Origin: Limimaricola sp. G21655-S1
GTDB lineage: Bacteria > Pseudomonadota > Alphaproteobacteria > Rhodobacterales > Rhodobacteraceae
DNA length: 64,000 bases
Direction: 5' to 3'
Assembly: GCF_027213785.1 (NCBI RefSeq)
Contig: NZ_JAPWGO010000009.1
Span: 1 to 64,000 of the forward strand
A program made the translations under genes and the position numbers. The first letter of the stretch is position 1; each line of letters begins with the position of its first letter. Below the pieces are notes generated by a model, which did not search any database, was not told where the DNA came from, and worked only from the letters and a program-made list of their open reading frames with translations. Shown piece after piece: positions 1 to 13,637 of the stretch.

Positions 1-180
<180 letters not shown>

Positions 181-203
181 TTTCTATGCCGCTCCGCGCC
201 GCC

Positions 204-4737
<4,534 letters not shown>

Positions 4738-4751
<14 letters not shown>

Positions 4752-5457
4752 GGAAGATCTCCTTCGCGGTGGAGGCGGGCGCCGACGACATGGTCGCGCC
4801 GCAGCCGTGTTTGGGGTTGGACGAGAGGAAGCCCGGCTCGTCCGGAAAGATGAATTCGACGGGGCTGTCGTCGGAGGTGAAGGTGCCTTGCGCGTTGGTC
4901 ACCTCGCTGGTGCCCGACAGGAAGATGCGCCGCGTCCGGTCGATGAACTCCGATCCGGTGCTGCGCCAGATCTGCTCGCCATCGGGGCCGATGGCGCGGA
5001 CCTCGTAATCGGTGCGCTCCAACTCGACGCCGTCGATGGTGACGGTCTCGCCGGTCAGGCTGTCGAAGCCGACATAGCGGGTCTCGCCGACCTGGTCGGA
5101 GATCGTACTGAAATCGAAGCTGTCGGCGCCGGTCTCGACCAGCTCGCTGAACGAGGCCGGGTCGGCCGGGTCGGGGGCGAGTTCCTCGCGCCGGTCGGCG
5201 CGGGGATAGACGCTCTCGACCCATTGGGTCTCGGCGTCGATGGCCCCGAAATAGCTCACGCCGTCGAGGTCGAGATCGACCCTGCGGCGCCAGCCCTCGG
5301 GGTCGCCCTCGCAGGTGAAATGATGCGAGACGGTGCAGTTCGCGGCCTGCACGGTCATCTCGGCGGTGCAGCCCTCTGGCAGCGTCACCTGACGCGGCCC
5401 CTGCGCGGCGGCCGCCATCGGCAGCGCGCAGATCAGGAGGGCGATGGGCGTCTTCAT
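4738..5457 (-). CDS. Secreted protein of unknown function within glt operon
   Basis: I do not recognise a named family. The 239-aa product begins with a clear Sec signal peptide (residues 1-19, cleavage after AAA-A-Q). The mature part is acidic, probably beta-rich and periplasmic, with cysteines near residues 30, 37 and 45 and one near the C-terminus that could form disulfides. It sits between gltD and gltB in the same direction. Its 3' end overlaps the gltB start by 14 bases, so it is translated with the GOGAT subunits although it cannot share their compartment. The 145-base gap to gltD contains a GC-rich hairpin (5510-5531, 9-bp stem) without a T-run, which might lower downstream expression. 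Function is open. Confidence 0.85.
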
Positions 5458-5602
5458 GGCGGTCTCCGAAAACAGGATCGCGGGACGTGGTGTGATCGGG
5501 GGTCAGGCCGCCCCGGCCATCTGGCCGGGGCCTCGGCCCCTGAACCGAGACATGGATCGCGCGCGGGCCCATCGGGCCTCGCGCCACTGGTTCACGCGTG
5601 GC

Positions 5603-7042
5603 TCACTCGGCGGCGACGCCGGCGCTGGCCGACTGATCGAGATACTCCACGATCGCCGAAGCGCTGTCACGCCCGTCGCGGATCGCCCAGACGACGAGCG
5701 AAGCGCCGCGCACGATGTCGCCCACGGCGAAGACGCCGTCGAGCGAGGTGGCACCGGTGCCGAACTCGGCCCGCACCGTGCCCCAGCGGGTCACTTCCAG
5801 CCCCTCGACGCCCCAGAGCTGCGGCAGGTCCTCGGGCTCGAAGCCCAGCGCCTTGACCACCAGATCGGCCTCTTCGAGGTAATCCGCGCCCTCGATCTTC
5901 TCGGGCATGCGGCGGCCCGTGGCATCCGGCGTGCCGAGGCGCATCTTGTGGACATGCACGCCCTTGACCCCGTCGGGGCCGCATTCGAAGCCCTTCGGAG
6001 CCGAGAGCCAGACCAGTTCGACGCCCTCCTCCTCGGCATTGGCCACCTCGCGCTGGCTGCCCGGCATGTTGGCCCGGTCGCGGCGATAGAGGCACTTCAC
6101 GCTGGTCGCGCCCTGGCGGATCGCGGTGCGCACGCAGTCCATCGCGGTGTCGCCGCCGCCGATCACGACGACCTTCTTGCCCTCGGCGTTCAGCTCGCCG
6201 CTGTCGTATTCCGGCACCTCGTCACCAAAGTTCTTGCGGTTCGAGGCGGTGAGGTAGTCGATGGCGCGGACCACGCCGCCATGGTCGCTGTCGGGCAGGT
6301 CGCGCGACTTGTAGACGCCGGTGGCGATCAGCACCGCGTCGTGCTTGCCACGGATCGCGTCGAAGGAGATGTCCTCGCCGACCTTGCAGTTCAGCACGAA
6401 CTCGACGCCCGACTCCTCGAACTGCCTGGTGCGGCGGTCCACGACCTCCTTCTCGAGCTTGAAGCCGGGGATGCCGTAGGTCATCAGCCCGCCGACGCGG
6501 TCGTAACGGTCATAGACGGTGACCTGCACGCCGGCGCGGCGCAGATAGTCGGCCGCGGCGAGGCCGCCGGGCCCGGCGCCGATGATGCCGACGCTCTCGG
6601 GGCGCTCGCGAGCGGGGCGGATCGGCTGGACCCAGCCCTCCTCCCAGGCGGTGTCAGTGATGTATTTCTCGACCGAGCCGATGGTGACGGTGCCGTGGCC
6701 CGACTGCTCGATCACGCAGTTGCCTTCGCAGAGCCGGTCCTGCGGGCAGATGCGGCCGCAGATCTCGGGGAAGGTGTTGGTCGCCTGGGAGACCTCGTAG
6801 GCCTCCTGCAAACGGCCTTCGGCGGTCAGGCGCAGCCAGTCGGGGATGTTGTTGTGCAGCGGGCAATGCGTCTGGCAGTAGGGCACGCCGCACTGGCTGC
6901 AACGGCTCGACTGCTCGGCCGCCTTGTCGCGGGCGAACTCGGCATAGATCTCGTGGAAGTCCTCGCGCCGCGCGGCCGCCAGACGCTTCTCCGGCATGTC
7001 ACGCGGCACGGACACAAATTTCAGCATCTTGTTTTCGGCCAT
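5603..7042 (-). CDS. gltD: Glutamate synthase (NADPH) small subunit
   Basis: Small (beta) subunit of GOGAT: it takes electrons from NADPH through FAD and 4Fe-4S clusters and passes them to the GltB FMN site. From the chosen start it has 479 aa, the usual length. Two N-terminal cysteine groups (C48/C51/C56/C60 and C95/C99/C105/C109) match the 4Fe-4S ligands. The FAD motif GAGPGG is at 155-160 and the NADPH motif GGGDTA at 295-300. The ATG at 7042 is preferred over an upstream start at 7084 because a strong purine-rich ribosome site (GAGGGAGA) precedes it and the family begins near MAENKMLKF. It is the first gene of the glt operon, behind a region rich in inverted repeats. Confidence 0.97.
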   Translation of the reverse strand: MAENKMLKFVSVPRDMPEKRLAAARREDFHEIYAEFARDKAAEQSSRCSQCGVPYCQTHCPLHNNIPDWLRLTAEGRLQEAYEVSQATNTFPEICGRICPQDRLCEGNCVIEQSGHGTVTIGSVEKYITDTAWEEGWVQPIRPARERPESVGIIGAGPGGLAAADYLRRAGVQVTVYDRYDRVGGLMTYGIPGFKLEKEVVDRRTRQFEESGVEFVLNCKVGEDISFDAIRGKHDAVLIATGVYKSRDLPDSDHGGVVRAIDYLTASNRKNFGDEVPEYDSGELNAEGKKVVVIGGGDTAMDCVRTAIRQGATSVKCLYRRDRANMPGSQREVANAEEEGVELVWLSAPKGFECGPDGVKGVHVHKMRLGTPDATGRRMPEKIEGADYLEEADLVVKALGFEPEDLPQLWGVEGLEVTRWGTVRAEFGTGATSLDGVFAVGDIVRGASLVVWAIRDGRDSASAIVEYLDQSASAGVAAE

Positions 7043-7113
7043 GGCTGGTCTCCCTCTGGCTGGGCGTGCCGAGGGGATAGCCAATGCTTGACCACATTAA
7101 AAGTCAGCATGGT

Positions 7114-7192
7114 TGACCTAATTGGCGCTTTTCGCGCCAATCGGATCGAAATCTTCGGCCCGATTGGCGATTTTAGGTCATAACTAATGACC
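7114..7192 (-). promoter_or_regulatory. Nested inverted repeats upstream of gltD
   Basis: The AT-richer gap between uppP and gltD holds three dyads. ATTGGCGC/GCGCCAAT (7121-7141) has a 5-base spacer. GGTCAT/ATGACC (7176-7192) also has a 5-base spacer. A distant pair TGACCTAA (7114-7121) and TTAGGTCA (7173-7180) encloses the first dyad, and ATTGGCG recurs at 7163. Such spacing is typical of operators for dimeric or multimeric regulators. In other bacteria GOGAT genes answer to Lrp-family and nitrogen regulators, but which protein binds here is inference. Confidence 0.5.
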
Positions 7193-7199
7193 CATAACT

Positions 7200-8006
7200 T
7201 CAGCCAGCTAGGAAAATGCCCAGCAACGCCCCCGCCCCGATCACGATTCGCCACCAGCCGAACAGCGCGTAGCCATGCCGCGACACGTAGCCCAGCAGCC
7301 ATTTCACCACGACCACGGCGGTGACGAAGGCCACGACGAAGCCGATCGCGATCTCGTTGAGCGCGCCCCAGTCGAGCACGTCGCGATTCTGGAACAGGTC
7401 ATAGGCCACGGCCCCGGCCATCGTCGGCATCGACAGGAAGAATGAGAACTCGGCCGCCGCGCGCTTGCCCACGCCCATCGACAGCCCGCCGACGATGGTC
7501 GCGCCCGAGCGCGACACGCCCGGCACCATCGCCAGCACCTGGAAGAAGCCGATCGCCAGCGCCGTTCGGACCGGCAGCCGCATCGCGTCCTCATGGCGCG
7601 GCTCCGGTGCCATGCGGTCCGCGAAGAGCAGCACCACCCCGCCCAGCACCAGCATCACCGCGATCAGGGACGGCGTCTCGAACAGCACCGTCTTGATCAG
7701 GTCATGCGCCAGCACGCCGATCACCGCCGCCGGCAGGAAGGCGATCAGGACCGCCCAGACGAAGCGCCGCGCCGCCGGGTCCGCGGGCGCCGCCCGCAGC
7801 ACGCCCCAGAGCTGTCCGAAATAGACGGTGAGCAGCGCCAGCACCGCGCCGAGCTGGATCACCACCTCGAAGGTGCGCCCGGCGCTCTCGAATCCCAGGA
7901 AGTGCCCCGCCAGCAGCAGGTGCCCGGTCGAGGACACCGGGATGAACTCCGTCAGCCCCTCCAGAAGGCCCAGGAGGAGTGGCAGGAGAATCGTGTCTCC
8001 GGTCAT
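7200..8006 (-). CDS. uppP: Undecaprenyl-diphosphatase (UppP/BacA)
   Basis: Integral membrane phosphatase that converts undecaprenyl diphosphate to undecaprenyl phosphate, recycling the lipid carrier for peptidoglycan and other surface glycans. It also underlies bacitracin tolerance. The 268-aa protein has the family length, about eight hydrophobic segments, and both signatures: the glutamate-rich [15 protein letters not shown] stretch (16-30) and PGVSRSG (162-168) with the essential arginine at 166. It starts 16 bases after the NDUFA9-like gene on the same strand, so the two are probably cotranscribed. Lipid-carrier recycling fits the many glycan genes nearby. Confidence 0.97.
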   Translation of the reverse strand: MTGDTILLPLLLGLLEGLTEFIPVSSTGHLLLAGHFLGFESAGRTFEVVIQLGAVLALLTVYFGQLWGVLRAAPADPAARRFVWAVLIAFLPAAVIGVLAHDLIKTVLFETPSLIAVMLVLGGVVLLFADRMAPEPRHEDAMRLPVRTALAIGFFQVLAMVPGVSRSGATIVGGLSMGVGKRAAAEFSFFLSMPTMAGAVAYDLFQNRDVLDWGALNEIAIGFVVAFVTAVVVVKWLLGYVSRHGYALFGWWRIVIGAGALLGIFLAG

Positions 8007-8022
8007 GGCGATGTCCGTCCGT

Positions 8023-9006
8023 TCAGTGGTTGCGCAGGTTCCGCGCCGATTCCTTGATGGCCAGATACTGCCCCGAGGGGCGGAACCGCCACAGGTAGTC
8101 CGGCAGCACGGCCTCCATCGCGATCGGCGACAGGCCCAGATCGGCGAAAGTCTTGGCGCCCGGGCTCACGACATTGTCGCGGCGCAGATTGGCGACCTGA
8201 TCGGCGGTGATCGGCGCCCGCACCAGCCCGAGGCTCAGCGTCTGCACCAGCCCGCCGACGCCGGCCATGATCCGGCCCACGCCGAAGGGCAGCGACAGCA
8301 CGAGGCGACGGCGGCGGATGTAATGCAGCATCTGCACGATCAGCTCGCGGAAGGTATGCACGTCCGGCCCGCCCAGCTCGTAGACCCCCGGCGCGGCGCG
8401 GCCCTCGATCGCCAGCGCCGCGGCATGCGCCACGTCGTCGACATGCACCGGCTGGAACCGGGTGCCGGCCCCGACCACCGGGATCACCGGCGAGATCTGC
8501 GCCATCGAGGCGAAGCGGTTGAAGAACTCGTCCTCGGCTCCGAACAGGATCGAGGGGCGCAGGATCACCGCCTGCGGCATGTGCCGCAGCACGCCCTGCT
8601 CGCCCGCGGCCTTGGAGCGCGCGTATTCGCTCTCGCTGTCGGCATCGGCGCCGATCGCCGAGACATGCACCATCCGGGCCACGCCCAGCTCGGCGGCGAG
8701 GCGGGCGATCCGCTCGGGGCCCTCCTCCTGCACCGCCTTGAAGGTGTTGCGGCCCTTCTCGGCCAGCACGCCCACGCAATTGACCACCGCCTGCGCGCCG
8801 GTCATCGCCGCGCGCACGCTGTCATCGTCGCGGATGTTGCAGAACACCGGCTCGACCTGGCCCACCACGCCGTAGGTGCGCACGAAGAGCGCCTCCTCGG
8901 GGCGGCGGCAGGCCACGCGGACGCGCCAGCCCTGCTGCGCCAGCCGGCGCGTGATATAGCGCCCGAGGAAGCCCGATCCGCCGTAGATGGTCACAAGTCC
9001 GGTCAT
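8023..9006 (-). CDS. NDUFA9-like NAD(P)-binding atypical SDR protein
   Basis: The 327-aa protein is an atypical short-chain dehydrogenase of the group annotated as complex I NDUFA9 subunit family. The N-terminal Rossmann glycine motif GGSGFLG is at 9-15, followed by a nucleoside-diphosphate-sugar epimerase-like fold. In mitochondria NDUFA9 binds NADPH and stabilises the Q-module junction of complex I; in alphaproteobacteria the family is conserved but a role in respiration or quinone biology is inferred. The ATG at 9006 is chosen because the Rossmann strand starts there; the extra 68 codons upstream look non-coding and run towards the tRNA promoter region. It leads into uppP. Confidence 0.85.
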   Translation of the reverse strand: MTGLVTIYGGSGFLGRYITRRLAQQGWRVRVACRRPEEALFVRTYGVVGQVEPVFCNIRDDDSVRAAMTGAQAVVNCVGVLAEKGRNTFKAVQEEGPERIARLAAELGVARMVHVSAIGADADSESEYARSKAAGEQGVLRHMPQAVILRPSILFGAEDEFFNRFASMAQISPVIPVVGAGTRFQPVHVDDVAHAAALAIEGRAAPGVYELGGPDVHTFRELIVQMLHYIRRRRLVLSLPFGVGRIMAGVGGLVQTLSLGLVRAPITADQVANLRRDNVVSPGAKTFADLGLSPIAMEAVLPDYLWRFRPSGQYLAIKESARNLRNH

Positions 9007-9191
9007 CGGCCCCGCCCTGATAAGGTGAATTGACGCCTCGCGGTTTACCCGCCGGGGCGGGCGCGGACAAGCGCCGATCCGGACAGCTCTCCCTGTCACC
9101 GGCATCGGCGTCGCCGCATGCCCGGCAAGAGACGCGTCCCGAGCGACCGCCCGCTTCCGCAGCGACAACCGAAATTCCCGCGAATTGCCCG

Positions 9192-9220
9192 TTGACACCC
9201 CCCGCGGCATTCCGTAGATC
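9192..9220 (+). promoter_or_regulatory. Sigma-70 promoter of tRNA-Leu
   Basis: A perfect -35 TTGACA (9192-9197), a 17-base spacer and -10 TAGATC (9215-9220) stand 16 bases before the mature tRNA 5' end. Position, spacing and near-consensus boxes make this a strong vegetative promoter. With no visible terminator after the tRNA, it may also drive rnd and the kdsD-lpt genes. Confidence 0.75.
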
Positions 9221-9236
9221 GCCCATCACACGACCT

Positions 9237-9322
<86 letters not shown>

Positions 9323-9323
<1 letters not shown>

Positions 9324-9353
9324 TCCCTCCTCGTATTGCGAAACGCGAGGGAT
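9323..9353 (+). promoter_or_regulatory. Hairpin hiding the rnd ribosome site
   Basis: ATCCCTC (9323-9329), whose first A is the last base of the tRNA CCA, is perfectly complementary to GAGGGAT (9347-9353), which contains the rnd ribosome-binding site just before its ATG at 9355. A shorter alternative stem CCTCG/CGAGG also covers the site. In a tRNA-rnd read-through transcript the ribosome site would be paired. Regulation is inferred. Confidence 0.45.
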
Positions 9354-9354
9354 C

Positions 9355-9966
9355 ATGGCGAACCATCTCTACCAGAACGATATTCCCGACGATCTCGATC
9401 TTGGCCCCGTCGTGGCGATCGATTGCGAGACCATGGGCCTGAACCCGATGCGCGACCGGCTCTGCCTGGTGCAGATGTCGGGCGGCGACGGCCATTGCCA
9501 CATGATCCAGGTCCATCCCGGCCAGTCCGAAGCCCCCAATCTCGTGCGGCTGCTCGAAGACCCAGACATCCTCAAGCTGTTCCATTTCGGCCGGTTCGAC
9601 ATCGCCGCGATGCAGCACGCCTTCGGCGCCACCGCATCCCCGGTCTACTGCACCAAGATCGCCTCGAAGCTGGTGCGCACCTTCACCGACCGGCACGGGC
9701 TGAAGCAGCTGCTGCAGGAGCTGGTCGGCGTCGACATCTCCAAGCAGCAGCAGCAATCCGACTGGGGCGCCGAGGAGCTGAGCCCGGCGCAGCTCGACTA
9801 CGCCGCCTCGGACGTGTTGTACCTGCACCGGCTGAAGGAGGCGCTCGACGCCAAGCTGGCGCGCGAGGGGCGCAGCGAACTGGCGCAGGCCTGCTTCGAT
9901 TTCCTGCCGACCCGCGCCAGGCTCGACCTCGCGGGCTGGCCCGACACCGACATCTTCTCGCACTGA
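9355..9966 (+). CDS. rnd: Ribonuclease D-type 3'-5' exonuclease
   Basis: A 203-aa DEDD-family 3'-5' exonuclease of the RNase D kind, which trims the 3' ends of tRNA precursors and other structured RNAs. Visible motifs are Exo I with the metal-binding Asp-Glu pair (AIDCETMGL), Exo II (LFHFGRFDI) and Exo III (YAASDVLYL, the Y-x3-D form). It is much shorter than E. coli RNase D and lacks the C-terminal HRDC domains, the common alphaproteobacterial form. The ATG at 9355 is chosen because the preceding in-frame codons lie in the tRNA. One base separates it from kdsD, so it opens an operon with kdsD-lptCAB, directly behind the tRNA gene. Confidence 0.93.
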   Translation: MANHLYQNDIPDDLDLGPVVAIDCETMGLNPMRDRLCLVQMSGGDGHCHMIQVHPGQSEAPNLVRLLEDPDILKLFHFGRFDIAAMQHAFGATASPVYCTKIASKLVRTFTDRHGLKQLLQELVGVDISKQQQQSDWGAEELSPAQLDYAASDVLYLHRLKEALDAKLAREGRSELAQACFDFLPTRARLDLAGWPDTDIFSH

Positions 9967-9967
9967 C

Positions 9968-10948
9968 ATGACCGAGGACACCCAGCGCCCCGACGACCTG
10001 GAAGTCGCGCGGCAGGTGATCGCCGACGAGGCGGCGGGCCTCGCCGCGCTGGCGCGCGGGCTCGATGGCGGTTTCGGCGCGGCGCTCGAGGCGATCCGCG
10101 CGGCCCCCGGACGGGTCATCGTCTCGGGCATGGGCAAGTCGGGCCACGTCGCGCGCAAGATCGCCGCCACCCTCGCCTCGACCGGCACCCCCGCCTCCTT
10201 CGTGCATCCCGCCGAGGCCAGCCACGGCGATCTCGGCATGATCACCCGCGGCGACGTGGTGCTGGTGCTGTCGAATTCCGGCGAGACCCCCGAGCTGGCC
10301 GATCTCGTGGCGCATACCCGCCGCTTCGGCATCCCGCTGATCGGCGTCGCGGCGCGGCGCGAAAGCACGCTGATGACCCAGGCCGACATCGCCATCGTCC
10401 TGCCCGCCCTGCCCGAAGCCTGCGGCATCGGCGTGGTGCCGACCACCTCGACCACGATGACGCTGGCGCTGGGCGACGCGCTGGCGATCGCGCTGATGCG
10501 CGGGCGCGGCTTCACCGCCGCCGATTTCCGCGCCTTTCATCCGGGCGGCAAGCTCGGGGCCCGGCTGGCGCGGGTGCGCGACCTGATGCACGGGGCCAGG
10601 GAACTGCCGCTGGTCGATCGCGACACGCCGATGGCCGACACGCTTCTGGCGATCACCGGGGCCGGGTTCGGCGTGGTCGGCGTCACCGATCCGGATGGCG
10701 GCCTTTGCGGCATCGTCACCGATGGCGATCTGCGGCGTCACATGGCCGGGCTGCTCGATCATGTGGCCCATGAGGTGATGACGCCGGCGCCGCGCACCAT
10801 CCGCCCCGACGCGCTGGCGGCCGAGGCGCTGGCGCAGATGAACGAGCGCAAGATCACCTGCCTCTTCGTGGTGGACGAGGACGACGCGGCGCGCCGGCCC
10901 TTGGGCATCCTGCACATCCATGACTGCCTGCGCGCCGGCGTCGCCTGA
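9968..10948 (+). CDS. kdsD: Arabinose-5-phosphate isomerase
   Basis: Interconverts D-ribulose 5-phosphate and D-arabinose 5-phosphate, the first committed step towards Kdo for LPS core or capsule. The 326-aa protein matches the KdsD/KpsF/GutQ family: an N-terminal SIS sugar-isomerase domain (about 35-185; GMGKSGH at 54-60, SNSGET at 102-107) and two C-terminal CBS domains (about 205-320). It starts one base after the rnd stop and its own TGA abuts the lptC ATG, so rnd-kdsD-lptC-lptA-lptB is a tight operon. Placing Kdo synthesis with LPS transport is a conserved arrangement. kdsB lies about 11 kb away in the polysaccharide region. Confidence 0.96.
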   Translation: MTEDTQRPDDLEVARQVIADEAAGLAALARGLDGGFGAALEAIRAAPGRVIVSGMGKSGHVARKIAATLASTGTPASFVHPAEASHGDLGMITRGDVVLVLSNSGETPELADLVAHTRRFGIPLIGVAARRESTLMTQADIAIVLPALPEACGIGVVPTTSTTMTLALGDALAIALMRGRGFTAADFRAFHPGGKLGARLARVRDLMHGARELPLVDRDTPMADTLLAITGAGFGVVGVTDPDGGLCGIVTDGDLRRHMAGLLDHVAHEVMTPAPRTIRPDALAAEALAQMNERKITCLFVVDEDDAARRPLGILHIHDCLRAGVA

Positions 10949-11560
10949 ATGCACGCCCGCGACAACGCCTATTCGCGATTCATCGGCTGGGCCAAGGTGG
11001 CGCTGCCGCTGATCGGGCTGATCCTGCTCTCGACGCTGTTCCTGATCGCCCGGGGCCCCTCCGGGCCAAGCGAGATTCCCTTCGCCGAGATCGAGGCGAT
11101 CGCCGCAGAACAGCGCGTCAGCGCGCCGCGATTCGCCGGCCGCACCGAAAGCGGCGCCTCGATCGCCATCGCCGCCGATACGGTACGACCGCGCGAGACC
11201 GGCGAGGGAATCTTCGCGGTCGAGGCGCCACGCGGCACCATCGAAGGCCCCGGCGACACCCGGATCGAGCTGAGCGCCGCGCGCGGTGAGATCGAGACCG
11301 GCCGCAACCTGCTGCGCCTCGACGGGCCGGTCTCGGTCACCAGCAGCAACGGCTACAGCGTCGAGACCCCGACGCTCGAGGCCGATCTGGGCACCGGCGG
11401 GCTGGTCTCGACCGGGGAGATCAGCGTCACCGCGCCCTATGGCACGCTCAGCGCCGCCGCGATGCGAGCCACCCTGCCCGAGGGCGGCACGCCGCGCATG
11501 GTGTTCTCCGGCGGGGTTCGGCTGCTATATGATCCAGCGAACCAGGGAGAGCGCCGATGA
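10949..11560 (+). CDS. lptC: LPS export protein LptC
   Basis: Bitopic inner-membrane component of the Lpt bridge that receives LPS from LptB2FG and hands it to LptA. The 203-aa protein has one N-terminal membrane segment (about 12-34) followed by a periplasmic beta-jellyroll region, as in the LptC/YrbK family; sequence conservation is low, so the call rests also on position between kdsD and lptA. Its ATG directly follows the kdsD stop, and its end overlaps the lptA start in an ATGA. Confidence 0.9.
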   Translation: MHARDNAYSRFIGWAKVALPLIGLILLSTLFLIARGPSGPSEIPFAEIEAIAAEQRVSAPRFAGRTESGASIAIAADTVRPRETGEGIFAVEAPRGTIEGPGDTRIELSAARGEIETGRNLLRLDGPVSVTSSNGYSVETPTLEADLGTGGLVSTGEISVTAPYGTLSAAAMRATLPEGGTPRMVFSGGVRLLYDPANQGERR

Positions 11561-12039
11561 CCCGCATGATGACCGCCATGCTGACGATCCTGCTGATGCT
11601 GCCGGGCCTCGCCGCCGCGCAGACGCAGATGGCGCTGGGCGGGCTCGCCGCCGATCCCGACGCGCCGGTCGAGATCACCTCCGAGCGGCTCAGCGTCGAC
11701 CAGGCCACGGGCCGCGCCACATTCGAGGGCGAGGTGCTGATCGGCCAGGGCGAGATGAAGATCTCCGCCGCCACGGTCGAGGTGGTCTATGACGACGCCA
11801 CGGGCGAGATTTCGCGGCTGGAGGCCGAGGGCGGCGTTACCTTCGTCACCCCGACCGAGGCCGCCGAGGCCGACCGCGCGGTCTATGACATCGCCGGCGG
11901 CAACCTCACCCTTACCGGCGACGTGCTGCTGACGCAGGACCGCACGGCGCTGTCGTCGCAGAGCATGGTGATCGACCTCGCCGCCGGCACGGCGCAGCTC
12001 GAAGGTCAGGTGCGCACCGTGATCGAGCCCGCGCAGTGA
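11557..12039 (+). CDS. lptA: LPS transport periplasmic protein LptA
   Basis: Periplasmic bridge protein that polymerises into a beta-jellyroll slide carrying LPS to the outer membrane LptDE complex. The 160-aa precursor has a Sec signal peptide (about 1-21, ending AAAQ) and an OstA-like domain with the typical run EITSERLSVDQATGRATFEG near residues 38-57. The ATG overlaps lptC by four bases, and its stop overlaps the GTG start of lptB. Confidence 0.94.
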   Translation: MTRMMTAMLTILLMLPGLAAAQTQMALGGLAADPDAPVEITSERLSVDQATGRATFEGEVLIGQGEMKISAATVEVVYDDATGEISRLEAEGGVTFVTPTEAAEADRAVYDIAGGNLTLTGDVLLTQDRTALSSQSMVIDLAAGTAQLEGQVRTVIEPAQ

Positions 12040-12794
12040 CTCCGCCCGAGCTTGACGTGACGCCGGGCGAAGGCGGGCTGCGGGTCGCCGGGCTGCGCAA
12101 GAGCTACCGCAAGCGCCCGGTGATCCGCGACGTGTCGCTGCATCTCGACCGCGGCGAGGTGGTGGCGCTCCTGGGCCCCAACGGCTCGGGCAAGACCACT
12201 TGCTTCTATTCGATCGCGGGCCTCGTGACGCCCGAGGGCGGCCAGGTGACGATCGACGGGCGCGACGCGACGCTTTTGCCGATGTACCGCCGCGCCCGGC
12301 TCGGCATCGGCTACCTGCCGCAGGAAATGTCGGTCTTCCGTGGCCTCAACGTCGAGGACAACATCCTCGCGGTGCTGGAGATCGCCGAGCCCGACCGCAC
12401 CTCGCGACGCGAGCGGCTCGAGGAGCTCCTGTCGGATTTCTCGATCGGCCATCTGCGCCGCGCCCCCGCGCTGGCGCTGTCGGGCGGCGAGCGCCGGCGC
12501 GTGGAGATCGCGCGCTGCCTTGCCGCGAACCCGCGCTACGTGCTGCTCGACGAGCCCTTCGCGGGCGTCGACCCGATTGCGGTGGGCGACATCCGCGACC
12601 TCGTCGCGGCGCTCAAGACCCGGGGCCTCGGCGTGCTGATCACCGACCACAATGTCCGAGAGACGCTGGGCATCGTCGATCGCGCTTACATCCTGCATGA
12701 CGGCCGCGTGCTGATGTCGGGGACCACCGACGAGGTGGTGCGCGACGAAAATGTACGTCGCGTCTATCTTGGCCAGGGCTTCCGCATCGGCTGA
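12036..12794 (+). CDS. lptB: LPS export ABC ATPase LptB
   Basis: Cytoplasmic ATPase that powers extraction of LPS by LptFG. In the 252-aa protein, Walker A GPNGSGKT is at 47-54, followed by the Q-loop (YLPQEMSVFR), the ABC signature LSGGERRR, Walker B VLLDEP and the switch histidine in ITDHNVRET. It starts at GTG inside a GTGA overlap with lptA; no other start gives an intact N-terminal strand. In many alphaproteobacteria rpoN follows lptB, but here the next gene is hpf after a 214-base gap, which contains a TTGACA (12804) without a convincing -10. Confidence 0.96.
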   Translation: MTPPELDVTPGEGGLRVAGLRKSYRKRPVIRDVSLHLDRGEVVALLGPNGSGKTTCFYSIAGLVTPEGGQVTIDGRDATLLPMYRRARLGIGYLPQEMSVFRGLNVEDNILAVLEIAEPDRTSRRERLEELLSDFSIGHLRRAPALALSGGERRRVEIARCLAANPRYVLLDEPFAGVDPIAVGDIRDLVAALKTRGLGVLITDHNVRETLGIVDRAYILHDGRVLMSGTTDEVVRDENVRRVYLGQGFRIG

Positions 12795-13008
12795 ACGGCG
12801 AAGTTGACAAGCGGGGCCGCGATCGGGCGAGATGGGACTCGATGACGCAGGCCAGACACCCTTGTCCACAGCTTCAGACGGCTCCGACGCAACGGGCCGC
12901 ACGGCGCGCGGACAGCGCGGGCCCTGCCCATCCTCACCCCTTGCCGGCCCCTGAGCGACGCGAGCCCGAGGCCCGCTTCGCGGAGCCGTGCCCCCAAAGG
13001 AGACGTCC

Positions 13009-13584
13009 ATGCGCTACCAGATCACCGGCAAGCAGATCGAGATCGGCGAGTCGCTGCAGATACATGTGCAGACCGAACTGGGCGCGACCGTCGGCAAATA
13101 TGCCGGTCGCCCGACCGATGCCAACGTGGTGTTCTCGCGCTCCGGCCATGAGCATGTCTGCGAAGCCGTGGTGCATCTGTCCACCGGGCTGAACGCCCAG
13201 GCCACCGGCCGCGCCACCGAGATCTACGCCGCTTTCGAGGCCTGCTGCGAGAAGATGGACAAGCAGCTCAGGCGCTACAAGCGCCGCCTGAAGGACCACC
13301 ACAAGGCGCGCCCGAACCCGGTTGAACAATCCCTCGCGGGCTCCTATATCCTCGCCGCGTCAGGAGACAATGAAGAGACCGAGCAGGACGGCCTGGCACC
13401 GATGATCGTCGCGGAGATGGAATCGAAGATTCCCGAGCTCTCGGTCGGTGAAGCGGTGATGCAGCTTGAGCTGGCGGATGCGCCGGTGCTGGTGTTCCGA
13501 AACGAGAAGCATAGCGGGATCAACGTGGTCTATCGCCGCGAGGACGGCAATTTCGGCTGGATCGACCCGCGCAACATCGGCTAG
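13009..13584 (+). CDS. hpf: Long-form ribosome hibernation promoting factor
   Basis: Binds the 30S decoding region and pairs ribosomes into inactive 100S dimers in starved cells. The 191-aa length and two-domain layout mark the long form: an N-terminal S30AE (RaiA/YfiA) domain (about 1-100), a linker, and a C-terminal dimerisation domain (about 130-188, containing VFRNEKHSGINVVYRREDGNFGWIDP). The ATG at 13009 has a fine ribosome site (AAAGGAGA) and replaces an in-frame start seven codons earlier. It lies between lptB and ptsN, its usual alphaproteobacterial place. Confidence 0.96.
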   Translation: MRYQITGKQIEIGESLQIHVQTELGATVGKYAGRPTDANVVFSRSGHEHVCEAVVHLSTGLNAQATGRATEIYAAFEACCEKMDKQLRRYKRRLKDHHKARPNPVEQSLAGSYILAASGDNEETEQDGLAPMIVAEMESKIPELSVGEAVMQLELADAPVLVFRNEKHSGINVVYRREDGNFGWIDPRNIG

Positions 13585-13637
13585 GAGGGCGCCAGATCCT
13601 GGCTCTCCGAGCCCGCCTCGCAGACAGGGGATTCCCT

